64,000 nucleotides of DNA, taken from assembly GCA_030263805.2 (NCBI GenBank), contig CP136010.1:4851001-4915000 (forward strand), given 5' to 3'. Positions 8,232-16,680 of this stretch are shown here, in pieces (the first letter of the stretch is position 1; each line of letters begins with the position of its first letter). The translations under genes were made by a program, and so were the position numbers. Origin of the DNA: Pseudomonas sp. FeN3W. Its GTDB lineage: Bacteria > Pseudomonadota > Gammaproteobacteria > Pseudomonadales > Pseudomonadaceae. Below the pieces are notes generated by a model that searched no databases, was not told where the DNA came from, and was given only the letters and a program-made list of their open reading frames with translations.

Positions 8232-9080
8232 TCAGCGGCTGTTGGCGCGTCGACTCATGAAGGCTAGACGCTCCAGCAGCATCACGTCCTGCTCGTTCTT
8301 CACCAAGGCGCCAGCCAGCGGCGGGATGGCACGGGTCGGGTCGCGCTCACGCAGCACCGCCTCGCCGATGTTGTCGGCCATCAGCAGCTTCAGCCAGTCG
8401 ACCAGCTCGGAGGTCGAGGGCTTCTTCTTCAGGCCCGGCACCTTGCGCACGTCGAAGAATACGTCCAGCGCCTCGCTGACCAGCGACTGCTTGATGCCGG
8501 GGTAGTGCACATCGACGATCTTCTGCAGCGTCTCGCGATCAGGGAAGGCGATGTAATGGAAGAAGCAGCGGCGCAGGAAGGCGTCAGGCAGTTCCTTCTC
8601 GTTGTTCGAGGTGATGATGATGATCGGCCGCTGGGTCGCCTTGATGGTTTCGTTGGTCTCGTAGACGTAGAACTCCATCTTGTCGAGTTCCTGCAACAGG
8701 TCGTTGGGGAACTCGATGTCGGCCTTGTCGATTTCATCGATCAGCAGGATGACCCGCTCTTCGCTCTCGAAGGCCTCCCACAGCTTGCCCTTCTTGATGT
8801 AGTTGCGCACGTCATGGACCTTGTCCACGCCCAGCTGGGAGTCGCGCAGGCGGCTTACCGCATCGTATTCGTAAAGGCCCTGGTGCGCCTTGGTGGTGGA
8901 CTTGATGTGCCAGGTGATGAGTTTGGCGCCGAAGGATTCGGCCAACTGCTCGGCCAGCATGGTCTTGCCGGTGCCGGGTTCGCCCTTGACCAGCAACGGG
9001 CGCTGCAGGGTGATGGCGGCGTTGACTGCGAGTTTCAGGTCGTCGGTGGCGACGTAGGACTGGGTGCCTTCGAATTTCAT
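8232..9080 (-). CDS. MoxR-family AAA+ ATPase
   Basis: A 282-residue AAA+ protein. Walker A is GEPGTGKT near residues 33-40, Walker B is VILLIDEIDKAD, sensor 1 is 'IIITSNNEKELPDAFLRRC', and a C-terminal lid follows. Start ATG 9080 has AAGGA eight bases upstream. The protein is full length for MoxR. With the VWA protein at 6546-7724 it should form a chaperone pair; ATP hydrolysis drives remodelling of a client, often a metalloenzyme. Transcription runs away from the sulfur-assimilation gene region. The sequence ends in a short basic tail (MSRRANSR). Confidence 0.92.
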   Translation of the reverse strand: MKFEGTQSYVATDDLKLAVNAAITLQRPLLVKGEPGTGKTMLAEQLAESFGAKLITWHIKSTTKAHQGLYEYDAVSRLRDSQLGVDKVHDVRNYIKKGKLWEAFESEERVILLIDEIDKADIEFPNDLLQELDKMEFYVYETNETIKATQRPIIIITSNNEKELPDAFLRRCFFHYIAFPDRETLQKIVDVHYPGIKQSLVSEALDVFFDVRKVPGLKKKPSTSELVDWLKLLMADNIGEAVLRERDPTRAIPPLAGALVKNEQDVMLLERLAFMSRRANSR

Positions 9081-9223
9081 TGCGGATTCCTTCGGCGGGC
9101 CTGGCACGCAGGCGCTCGTTGTAGTCAGGAGGGGACTATAAGGGAAGCTCGCGTGACTGTGAACGCGAGCGCATCATTCAGTCACTGAATGGCTGCGAGT
9201 GCGCTTCTGGTGACGCTGCATGA

Positions 9224-10294
9224 TTACTCGTCCTCGCCCAGGGACCGTTCGAAACGAGCCGATAAGGCTTCGACGAAGGCGTTGCGCAGTATCGCGACGA
9301 AGGCCTGGAATGGGCTCACGTCGGTTTCGTGGGTGGTGCCGGACAGTTCGACACGGGTCGCGAACTGATCCTTGCGCTGGTTCTCCAGCACCTCCTGTCC
9401 GCCGCCGACCACGGCCTCCCAAAGGCCGCGGAAGAAACCCTTTTCCTCGTTCGCCACATCCTGGTCGTAATCGAAGATATCGACGTTGCGCAGCAACGGC
9501 TTGATGTAGCCGTCGAGTCGACTATCGGTGGCCTGCACTTCGAGGACGAGATCACCCGTCCCGCCGGCGAAATCGAAATTGGCATAGGCGCGACTGAGGT
9601 CGTTCAGCTGCTTTAGCGGTACCTCGGTGACGCGCAGGTTGACCTCGAAGTCTTCCCAGTCGGTAAACGGGTCGAAACTGGCCTGCGCCTCGATCGGCGC
9701 ATGGTTGAACAGCTTGCCGGTGCCTTCGAACGCTGCCGTGCGGGTGCCATCGGCACCATCGGTGTTGGTCAGGTTATACAGGCTGGCCTGGATATCGTTC
9801 GCGTAGACGTGCACCTGTGGATCGGAAGAGAAGTTGCGAAAGGAAAGCTGCCCATCGACGACGCGAATCTCGTTCAGCGTGATCGGTACGAGGGCCTCGA
9901 GCTGATCGCGCCAATCGACTCCTTCGCCGCTCTGTGATTCGCCGCTGTCGCCGCCATCGACGAAGTTCAGGTGCGGTTGTTCGAAGATCACCTCACCGAC
10001 GATCTCGCGGTGGCGCAGGATTGCGTCCCAGCTGATGGAGATATCGATGCCTGGCGCCTTCAGCAGTGGCGCCTGTACGCGTTTGTCCTTCTTCTCGATC
10101 AACAGCCCTTCGACGCGGTAAGCCCCGCGCCACCAAGCCAGATCGACGTCTTCGACATGGCCCTGATAGTCGCCCATGTCGGCCATCTTTTCGTTCAGAT
10201 AATTGCGCACCAGGTGGGGCAGGGCGAGGTGCAGCACGATCAGCAGCAGGCCGAGTGCGAGAAGAATCCACAGGGGAAGCAGGCGACGGGTCAT
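9224..10294 (-). CDS. AsmA-like/DUF748 envelope protein
   Basis: A 356-residue protein with an N-terminal membrane anchor (LPLWILLALGLLLIVLHLALP) followed by a periplasmic beta-rich domain. Phrases such as 'DVDLAWWRGAYRVEGLLIEK', 'EVIFEQPHLNFVDGG' and 'LRVTEVPLKQLNDLSRAYANFDFAGGTGDLVLE' match the AsmA/DUF748 style, in which an extended beta-groove carries lipid between membranes. It is shorter than TamB or YhdP, so it would be a small relative. The start is the ATG at 10294; it is divergent from cysK, leaving about 120 bases for both promoters. Lipid transport is a family inference only. Confidence 0.72.
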   Translation of the reverse strand: MTRRLLPLWILLALGLLLIVLHLALPHLVRNYLNEKMADMGDYQGHVEDVDLAWWRGAYRVEGLLIEKKDKRVQAPLLKAPGIDISISWDAILRHREIVGEVIFEQPHLNFVDGGDSGESQSGEGVDWRDQLEALVPITLNEIRVVDGQLSFRNFSSDPQVHVYANDIQASLYNLTNTDGADGTRTAAFEGTGKLFNHAPIEAQASFDPFTDWEDFEVNLRVTEVPLKQLNDLSRAYANFDFAGGTGDLVLEVQATDSRLDGYIKPLLRNVDIFDYDQDVANEEKGFFRGLWEAVVGGGQEVLENQRKDQFATRVELSGTTHETDVSPFQAFVAILRNAFVEALSARFERSLGEDE

Positions 10295-10417
10295 GGCGTT
10301 CCGGAGATGTGGGCGTATAGACGATGGACCCCAGGTTTCCGCCGTGAGTTCGGCTGGACTGACGCCTGGACTGCGCATAGGCTGATTGGTCTGGTACACC
10401 TCGGACAGGGCATTCCC

Positions 10418-11392
10418 ATGAGTCGCATATTCGCAGACAACGCACGCTCCATCGGCAACACCCCGTTGGTCATGATCAATCGCCTTGGTCCCAAGGGCGT
10501 CAGCATCATGGCCAAGATCGAAGGCCGGAACCCGGCCTACTCCGTCAAGTGCCGTATCGGTGCCGGGATGATCTGGGACGCCGAAGACAGCGGCCGGATC
10601 AAGCCCGGCATGACGCTGGTCGAGCCGACCTCCGGCAATACCGGCATCGGTCTGGCCTTCGTCGCCGCGGCGCGCGGCTACAAACTGATGCTCACCATGC
10701 CGGCATCGATGAGCCTGGAGCGGCGCAAGGTACTCAAGGCGCTGGGTGCCGAACTGGTGCTTACCGAACCGGCGAAGGGCATGAAGGGCGCGATCGAAAA
10801 GGCGGCCGAAATCGCGGCTTCGAACCCCGAGCAGTACTACATGCCGCAGCAGTTCGAGAACCCGTCCAACCCGGCGATCCATGAAAAGACCACCGGCCCG
10901 GAAATCTGGAACGACACCGACGGTAGCATCGATGTGCTGGTCGCCGGCGTCGGAACGGGCGGCACCATTACCGGTGTTTCGCGTTACATCAAGAACACCA
11001 AGGGCAAGCAGATCCTCAGCGTTGCCGTGGAGCCGAGCAGCTCGCCGGTCATCAGCCAGACCCTGGCGGGTGACGAGGTCAAGCCCAGCCCGCACAAGAT
11101 TCAGGGAATCGGCGCAGGCTTCGTGCCGAAGAACCTCGACCTGTCCATGGTCGATCAGGTCGAACTGGTCGACGACGAGGAGGCCAAGCAGATGGCGCTG
11201 CGGCTGATGCGCGAAGAGGGCATTCTTTGCGGCATTTCCTGCGGTGCGGCCATGGTTGCCGCGGTCCGTCTGGCCGAGCGTCCGGAAATGCAGGGCAAGA
11301 ACATCGTGGTGATCCTGCCGGATTCCGGCGAACGTTACCTGTCGAGCATGCTGTTCACCGACATGTTCAGCGAGCAGGAACTGGTGCAGTGA
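10418..11392 (+). CDS. cysK: Cysteine synthase A (O-acetylserine sulfhydrylase)
   Basis: A 324-residue PLP enzyme that joins sulfide to O-acetylserine to form cysteine. The PLP lysine is K44 in NPAYSVKCRIG, the substrate loop TSGNTG is at 71-76, and the phosphate-binding loop GVGTGGTITG follows. The 'SVKCRIG' wording and the C-terminal 'ILPDSGERYLSSMLF' point to CysK rather than CysM, and I recognise close similarity to the P. aeruginosa protein. An upstream open frame exists but the ATG at 10418 gives the family N-terminus (MSRIFADNA). It is monocistronic and convergent with the EamA gene. Confidence 0.95.
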   Translation: MSRIFADNARSIGNTPLVMINRLGPKGVSIMAKIEGRNPAYSVKCRIGAGMIWDAEDSGRIKPGMTLVEPTSGNTGIGLAFVAAARGYKLMLTMPASMSLERRKVLKALGAELVLTEPAKGMKGAIEKAAEIAASNPEQYYMPQQFENPSNPAIHEKTTGPEIWNDTDGSIDVLVAGVGTGGTITGVSRYIKNTKGKQILSVAVEPSSSPVISQTLAGDEVKPSPHKIQGIGAGFVPKNLDLSMVDQVELVDDEEAKQMALRLMREEGILCGISCGAAMVAAVRLAERPEMQGKNIVVILPDSGERYLSSMLFTDMFSEQELVQ

Positions 11393-11398
11393 TGCAGG

Positions 11399-11429
11399 GC
11401 GACGCAGCTGAGCAAGTCAGCTGCGTCGC
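11399..11429. terminator. Hairpin between convergent cysK and EamA gene
   Basis: A perfect 13-base inverted repeat (GCGACGCAGCTGA / TCAGCTGCGTCGC) with a 5-base loop starts 7 bases after the cysK stop. No T-run follows on either strand, so it is not a textbook intrinsic terminator, but its place between convergent genes suggests transcription stop or RNA stabilisation for both. The stop codon and last residues of the EamA gene lie inside the right arm. Confidence 0.6.
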
Positions 11430-12331
11430 AACTGCGCCGTTGGCCGTGTGATTGGCGCCTGGCGCAGAATCAACCACAGCGCCAGCGCGATCAACGCACC
11501 GCCCTGGACGTAAGCCCACGAAAGTGGCTCATCAAGAAAGATCACGCCCCATAGCACACCGAACGGCGGGATCAGAAAGGTCACCGTCAGCGTCTTGACC
11601 GGTCCGATATCCGCCAGCAGGCGGAAGTAGAGGATGTAGGCGAACGCCGTACAGACCAGTCCCAGACCCAGCAGACTCAGCCAGACCGTCGAGTCTCCCC
11701 AGTCCACCGGCGGCGCATTCAGTAACGACAATCCGAACAGTGGCAACAGGCACAGTGCCGCACCGAGCTGACTACCGAACGCGACCACCTCGCTGTTCAG
11801 GCCTTCGCCCTGGTTGATCCAGCGGCGGGTGAGAAAGCCGCCGAAGCCATAACAGGCGGTGGCGCCCAGGCAGGCCAGCGCGCCGAGCAGCAGCTCCATG
11901 TCGAATGGCACCGGCCCGATTCGCATCAGCAATGCCACGCCGCCGAGTCCGCTGAAAACGCCGATTATCTTGGCGAGCGTCAGCTCCTCGGCGAAGAACA
12001 GTGCGCCGATCAGCACGCCCATCATCGGCGTGGTGGCGTTGAAGATCGCCGAATAGCCAGCCGGCACCAGCTGCGCGGCCACCGAATACAGCGCGAACGG
12101 CAAGCCGGAATTGATCACGCCCAGCACCAGGCACAACCCCAGCTTGCCGCGGAAATCCCAGCGCGTGCGCAGCAACAGCAGGATGGCCAGCAACCCTGCG
12201 GTTGCCAGCAGCACACGAAAGAACGCCGTGGGAAAGGTGCCGAGCACTGGTGCGATGATGCGTAGAAAAAGAAAACTCGCACCCCAGATGGCGGCGAGAG
12301 CAAGCAGGCGGAACATGTCGAGCGGACGCAT
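11417..12331 (-). CDS. EamA/DMT-superfamily transporter
   Basis: A 304-residue membrane protein with ten predicted helices arranged as two EamA repeats. Repeat one starts FRLLALAAIWGASFLFLRII and contains 'NATTPMMGVLIGALFFAEELTLAKIIGVFSGLGGVALL'; repeat two ends 'PPFGVLWGVIFLDEPLSWAYVQGGALIALALWLIL'. Such proteins export amino acids or metabolites, but the substrate cannot be predicted. The start at 12331 has a GGTGGAG ribosome site. Its C-terminal codons are encoded by the stem shared with the cysK downstream hairpin. Confidence 0.88.
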   Translation of the reverse strand: MRPLDMFRLLALAAIWGASFLFLRIIAPVLGTFPTAFFRVLLATAGLLAILLLLRTRWDFRGKLGLCLVLGVINSGLPFALYSVAAQLVPAGYSAIFNATTPMMGVLIGALFFAEELTLAKIIGVFSGLGGVALLMRIGPVPFDMELLLGALACLGATACYGFGGFLTRRWINQGEGLNSEVVAFGSQLGAALCLLPLFGLSLLNAPPVDWGDSTVWLSLLGLGLVCTAFAYILYFRLLADIGPVKTLTVTFLIPPFGVLWGVIFLDEPLSWAYVQGGALIALALWLILRQAPITRPTAQLRRS

Positions 12332-12457
12332 GGGGCGGCTCCACCGGAGGGGAGCTGCAAGTGTTGTCGTCCATCAGCCAACTGGCAATCCGAAACCGAC
12401 TTTCAAACTGCGTGCTGCTAAGCTCGGCGGACGTTCATGTCCTGCAGTGGGTGCATC

Positions 12458-14179
12458 ATGGTGCAGCAGAAACTGACCGCTGAAATTGCTCGGCAGATCC
12501 TCCTGGGCTTCGATGACTACCGAGAGCACTTTCGCCTGATCACCGAAGGCGCGCGGGTGCGCTTCGAGCAGGCGCAATGGCAGGAAGCGCAGCGCGCATC
12601 GGCGGCGCGGATCAACCTCTACGAAGAGAAGGTTGGTGAAACCCGGCGCGGCCTTCTGGTCGGTTTCGATCACGCCGACCTGCTTCAGGTCGAGGCCTGG
12701 CCGCAGATCAAAAGCGCCTACATCGAGCTGATCAACCCACGCTTCGACGACGAGCTGTCGGAGACCTGGTACAACTCGATCTTCTGTGGGCTGTTCAGCC
12801 ATGACTGCATCAGCGACGGCACCATGTTCATCCATACCACCCGGCCGGCGGTGCGTGCTCATGAACGGCTGGCGCAAACCCGTACCTACCAGCCCAACGG
12901 CGACTTGAGCGGGATGCTCGAACAGATCCTTGGCGATTACGCATTCGCGGTGCCGTACTGCGACTTGCCAGGAGACCTGCGACGCCTGCAGACGCAGTTG
13001 CACGAAACCCTGCCCGACTGGGTCTGCAAGGACCCGGAGCTGACCGTGGAGCTGTTCGTCTCGGTGCTCTATCGCAACAAGGGGGCTTACCTGCTTGGGC
13101 GGATCTTCACCCGCGACGAACAGTGGCCGTTGGTCATTCCGCTGCTGCACCGCGAGGGTGAAGGCATCATTGCCGACGCGCTGATCACCGACGAGGCGGA
13201 GGTGTCGATCATCTTCTCCTTCACCCGTTCGTATTTCATGGTCGAGGTGCCGATTCCGGCGGAGTTCGTCGGCTTTCTCAAGCGCATCCTGCCCGGCAAG
13301 CACATCGCCGAGCTATATACCTCGATCGGCTTCTACAAGCACGGCAAGTCGGAGTTCTATCGTGCGCTGATCGATCACCTGGCCAATACCGACGACCGCT
13401 TCGTCATGGCGCCCGGCGTTCGCGGCATGGTGATGACGGTGTTCACGCTGCCGGGCTTCAATACGGTGTTCAAGCTGATCAAGGACCGCTTCTCTCCGAT
13501 CAAGAGCGTCAACCGAGCCACGGTGATCGAGAAATATCGCCTGGTGAAGAGCGTCGACCGGGTAGGGCGCATGGCCGACACCCAGGAGTTCGCCGATTTC
13601 CGTTTCCCGAAGGCGAAATTCGATCCGCAATGCCTGGCCGAACTGCTAGAGGTGGCGCCGTCAACGGTCGAGGTGCAGGGTGATACCGTGCTGGTGCGCC
13701 ACTGCTGGACCGAGCGCCGCATGACGCCCCTGAATCTCTACCTCGAGCATGCCAGCGACGAGCAGGTGCGCGAGGTGCTGGAAGACTACGGACTGGCGAT
13801 CAAACAACTGGCGGCGGCCAATATCTTTCCCGGGGACATGCTGCTGAAGAACTTCGGCGTCACCCGCCATGGTCGGGTGGTGTTCTACGACTATGACGAG
13901 ATCAGCTTTCTCACCGAAGTGAATTTCCGCCATATTCCACCGCCGCGCTATCCGGAGGATGAAATGGCCTCGGAGCCCTGGTATTCGGTGGGGCCGAACG
14001 ACGTATTCCCCGAGGAATTCCCGCGCTTTCTGTTCGCAGATCATGGCCAGCGCCGGCTTTTCGCCAGCTTGCATGGCGAGCTGTACGATGCTGATTACTG
14101 GAAAGGGCTGCAGGACGCCATCAGCGGCGGCAAGGTGATCGATGTGTTCCCTTATCGACGCAAGGCCGATCGCAACTGA
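12458..14179 (+). CDS. aceK: Isocitrate dehydrogenase kinase/phosphatase
   Basis: A 573-residue bifunctional enzyme that phosphorylates and dephosphorylates isocitrate dehydrogenase, steering carbon into the glyoxylate bypass. The family hallmarks are visible: 'ARINLYEEKV' near the N-terminus, 'RPAVRAHERL', the kinase-like core with 'PGVRGMVMTVFTLPGFNTVFKLIKDRF', and the metal/catalytic stretch 'NIFPGDMLLKNFGVTRHGRVVFYDYDEI'. I chose the ATG at 12458 (MVQQKL) because family members start this way; an in-frame ATG 21 bases earlier is possible. Neither has a strong ribosome site. It stands alone, divergent from the EamA gene. Confidence 0.94.
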   Translation: MVQQKLTAEIARQILLGFDDYREHFRLITEGARVRFEQAQWQEAQRASAARINLYEEKVGETRRGLLVGFDHADLLQVEAWPQIKSAYIELINPRFDDELSETWYNSIFCGLFSHDCISDGTMFIHTTRPAVRAHERLAQTRTYQPNGDLSGMLEQILGDYAFAVPYCDLPGDLRRLQTQLHETLPDWVCKDPELTVELFVSVLYRNKGAYLLGRIFTRDEQWPLVIPLLHREGEGIIADALITDEAEVSIIFSFTRSYFMVEVPIPAEFVGFLKRILPGKHIAELYTSIGFYKHGKSEFYRALIDHLANTDDRFVMAPGVRGMVMTVFTLPGFNTVFKLIKDRFSPIKSVNRATVIEKYRLVKSVDRVGRMADTQEFADFRFPKAKFDPQCLAELLEVAPSTVEVQGDTVLVRHCWTERRMTPLNLYLEHASDEQVREVLEDYGLAIKQLAAANIFPGDMLLKNFGVTRHGRVVFYDYDEISFLTEVNFRHIPPPRYPEDEMASEPWYSVGPNDVFPEEFPRFLFADHGQRRLFASLHGELYDADYWKGLQDAISGGKVIDVFPYRRKADRN

Positions 14180-14371
14180 AGACCGGCGGTGAATTCGTTT
14201 GAACGCCTTTGCGCCGCCTCGGTCGCAGTTGTAAAGCGCCGTAACAAAGCGGCGTTCATTCGGGGCTCGCGCTTGCAAAGCGCACGAGCGCCGGAGCCGA
14301 AGTTGAATTATGCTGTCCTCGAAGCCCGCATGGCTCCGATGTAGCCCGTTATTTCGCAGGAGGGTGTGACC

Positions 14372-14494
14372 ATGAAAGCAAGGCTCAACGAGATGTTCTG
14401 GAAGTTGGCGGTCGCTCTTGGTTTGATCGAACCGCCCCGTATGCAGCCTATTCCAGTACGCGCCCAGCGCGAGCAGGATCGCCGCCGCCACTGA
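14372..14494 (+). CDS. Small conserved-looking protein, 40 residues
   Basis: ATG at 14372 is preceded by a strong ribosome site (GCAGGAGGG, 7-8 bases upstream) and reads 40 residues to TGA. The N-terminal half is amphipathic/hydrophobic (MFWKLAVALGLIE), then PPRMQPIPVRAQ and a very basic end (RRRH). I recall similar short 'FWKLA..LGLIEPPRMQPIPVR' proteins in other Pseudomonas, without function. The excellent ribosome site and normal codon use argue that it is translated. It is isolated: convergent with the GST gene and about 190 bases after aceK. Confidence 0.6.
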   Translation: MKARLNEMFWKLAVALGLIEPPRMQPIPVRAQREQDRRRH

Positions 14495-14507
14495 GTCTGG
14501 TGGGGGT

Positions 14508-15179
14508 CTATGCGGTGGGCAAGGCGGGTCCTCCGCGCTCCACGGCTCGTTTATAAGCGGGCCGTTGCTGTATCCGCTGCAGAAAATCCATCAGGCGCGG
14601 GCGGCTCTCGTCCAGGCCGGCTCTGGCACGGGCAGCTTCCAGTGGGAAGCTCATCTGTATATCCGCTGCACTGAATGCGTTGCCAGCGAACCAGTCGGAC
14701 TTCTCCAGTTCCGCTTCCATGTAGTCGAGATGGGTCTTCAGTTGTGGCCCGATGAAGGCGCTGTTAGCGCCCTTGGCGATAGCGCGTGCGACGGGGCGAA
14801 CAAAAAACGGCATCGGCCCATTGGCGACGCGGTCGAATACCAGCCGCAGTAGCAGTGGGGGCATCGCAGAGCCTTCCGCGTAGTGCATCCAGTAGCGAAA
14901 GCGACGGTATTCCGGAGTGCCGTTCTGCGGCATCAGGCGTCCGTTGCCATAGCGTTCCAGCAGATATTCGAGGATGGCTGCCGACTCGGCCAGCGTGAGG
15001 TCGTCGTCGGTGATCACCGGAGACTTGCCCAGCGGGTGTACGGCTTTCAGCTCTGCTGGCGCGAGCATGGTTTTCGGGTCGCGCGGGTAGCGCTTCAGCT
15101 CGTAAAGCAATTCCAGCTCTTCCAGCAGCCAAAGGACGCGGTGCGAGCGGGAGTGGTTCAAGTGGTGGACGGTGATCAT
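14508..15179 (-). CDS. Glutathione S-transferase family protein
   Basis: A 223-residue protein with an N-terminal thioredoxin-like domain (HHLNHSRSHRVLWLLEELEL; the SRSHR serine is a likely glutathione-activating residue) including the cis-proline region 'LGKSPVI' and 'ESAAILEYLLERYG', and a C-terminal all-helical domain with 'FSAADIQMSFPLEAARAR'. Full length for the family. Probably conjugates or reduces small electrophiles in the cytoplasm; no substrate class can be assigned. It is divergent from the tapT gene with about 90 bases between them. Confidence 0.88.
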   Translation of the reverse strand: MITVHHLNHSRSHRVLWLLEELELLYELKRYPRDPKTMLAPAELKAVHPLGKSPVITDDDLTLAESAAILEYLLERYGNGRLMPQNGTPEYRRFRYWMHYAEGSAMPPLLLRLVFDRVANGPMPFFVRPVARAIAKGANSAFIGPQLKTHLDYMEAELEKSDWFAGNAFSAADIQMSFPLEAARARAGLDESRPRLMDFLQRIQQRPAYKRAVERGGPALPTA

Positions 15180-15266
15180 GCCTGCTCCTCATTGCGGGGA
15201 CGTCGCAAGCATAGCCGCTCTGCAGAGCAGTGCCCGATATGGCAGACTCCGCCGCCGAGGTGAACC

Positions 15267-15851
15267 ATGTCCCGTCCACTATGCTCACGCTGCCAGCGCC
15301 CGTCCTCCCTGTGCCTTTGCGCGCTGATACCAACACTGAATAGCCGTACCCAGGTGCTCATCCTTCAGCATTCCAGTGAAGCGAGTCATGCGCTCAATAC
15401 GGCGCGCCTGGCCGTGTTGGGGCTGCGCAACGCAGAGCTGCGGGTGGGCGAGTGCTTCGAGGACGATTCCGATGCCGCCCGGCCGAGCTATCTGTTATTT
15501 CCCGGCGAAGACGCCGTGCCGCTCGGGAGTCTGGCCGGTGCCGCCCAACCCGTGCGCCTGATCGTGCCGGATGGCACTTGGCGAAAGGCGCGCAAGATCC
15601 TGCACGTCAATCCATGGTTGGCTGGGTTGCCGCGGGTGGCGCTGCCAGAAGGGCTGAGCTCCCGCTATCGCTTGCGCAAGGCGCCAATGCCCGGCGCGTT
15701 GTCGACCATCGAGGCGATCGTCACGGCACTTAACCTACTGGAAAGCCCCAGCCGATTCGATGAATTGCTCCGTCCGTTCGACGCATTGATCGAGGGGCAG
15801 ATCGATGCAATGGGGCAGGAGGTATATCGGCGTAACCATGTCGATACCTAG
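15267..15851 (+). CDS. tapT: tRNA-uridine aminocarboxypropyltransferase (DTW domain)
   Basis: A 194-residue DTW-domain protein. It has an N-terminal zinc-like Cys cluster (LCSRCQRPSSLCLC) and the motif PDGTWRKARKIL, with 'SSRYRLRKAPMPGALSTIEA' downstream; these define the TapT/YfiP family, which adds the acp group from S-adenosylmethionine to uridine 47 of tRNA. Start ATG 15267. The TAG stop (15849-15851) coincides with the left end of the dispersed repeat R1, which suggests that the element sits right against or inside the original 3' end. Confidence 0.88.
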   Translation: MSRPLCSRCQRPSSLCLCALIPTLNSRTQVLILQHSSEASHALNTARLAVLGLRNAELRVGECFEDDSDAARPSYLLFPGEDAVPLGSLAGAAQPVRLIVPDGTWRKARKILHVNPWLAGLPRVALPEGLSSRYRLRKAPMPGALSTIEAIVTALNLLESPSRFDELLRPFDALIEGQIDAMGQEVYRRNHVDT

Positions 15852-15978
15852 TGGCCTGTTTGGTAAGTTCAGTTGGTCAATTTCGGCACCCATGGCCTCG
15901 ATACTGTGTCGCTGCTCCTTGTCTTGGAGTCATGCTCATCCGAATTGGCCTCCATCAACTCACCGCCCGGGCCACTAG
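15848..15978. repeat. Dispersed MITE-like repeat, copy R1
   Basis: 131 bases bounded by a perfect inverted pair CTAGTGGCC / GGCCACTAG. The interior (GTTTGGTAAGTTCAGTTGG, GTCAATTTCGG, ATACTGTGT, TTGTCTTGGAG, CTCCATCAACTCACCG) matches three other places in this window: 24751-24876, 31051-31216 and 37261-37332. The two ends of each copy are imperfect inverted repeats of one another over about 29 bases. No transposase is encoded, so it resembles a non-autonomous miniature element or structured intergenic repeat. Confidence 0.8.
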
Positions 15979-16019
15979 AGGGTTTGCCTGCGACCGCGCA
16001 GTGGCCGTGTGGCGCTGAT

Positions 16020-16439
16020 TTACCTGACGCCGGTGTCGTTGCCGACTGGCAATGTCTTCTGCCTGAGAATGTAGAGCGTCACGAGCGTCGCGCTCAGCAG
16101 CATTCCAACTCGGGCCCAGATCAGCGGCACCAGCCAGCAGGATATGCCGATGCTGATCCACATGGTGGCGATGGCGTATACCTTGCCCTTGAGCGGAATA
16201 CCGTTTCCTTCCAGGTAGTCACGAAACCATGGACCGAGCCGTGGGTGGCCTACCAGCCAGTCATAGAAACGTTGCGAGCTACGTACGAAACAGGCCGCGG
16301 CCAGCAGCAGGAATGGCGTGGTCGGCAGAACGGGCAGGAAGATGCCGACAACGCCCAGCACCACGGCCAGCCAGCCGACGCCGAGCAGGAACGATCGGAT
16401 CAGAGGGTTGCGATGCTGCTGGATATCGCGATGGGCCAT
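16020..16439 (-). CDS. YbaN/DUF454-family inner-membrane protein
   Basis: A 139-residue membrane protein. The diagnostic DUF454 run is present: 'GWLAVVLGVVGIFLPVLPTTPFLLLAA' followed by 'CFVRSSQRFYDWLVGHPRLGPW', then 'GIPLKGKVYAIATMW' and two more hydrophobic segments. Family function is unknown, though it is widespread in proteobacteria. I chose the ATG at 16439; an in-frame ATG 45 bases upstream would add an unconvincing basic extension. The ribosome site is weak for both. The stop lies 41 bases from repeat R1. Confidence 0.82.
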   Translation of the reverse strand: MAHRDIQQHRNPLIRSFLLGVGWLAVVLGVVGIFLPVLPTTPFLLLAAACFVRSSQRFYDWLVGHPRLGPWFRDYLEGNGIPLKGKVYAIATMWISIGISCWLVPLIWARVGMLLSATLVTLYILRQKTLPVGNDTGVR

Positions 16440-16680
16440 GATGCTAGTCAGCCCGGATCTTCGATTCGCTACGACCTGTGCCAAGCGGCTGGCTCACGCC
16501 AGTCTCATAACAGATTCGTGATGAGCATCGGGATGTGCAGAACAATGCCTTCCCTCCTGTGATGCTAGCCAGCGGGACAGGTCCGGCAGTGGGGCAGCGC
16601 GCCAGCGACTGTGCCCCGGCAGTCGCACTGTCGCAGGTGGGTGTGACGCTCACCTTGGCGCTTGGCCACGTTGCAGCCGG

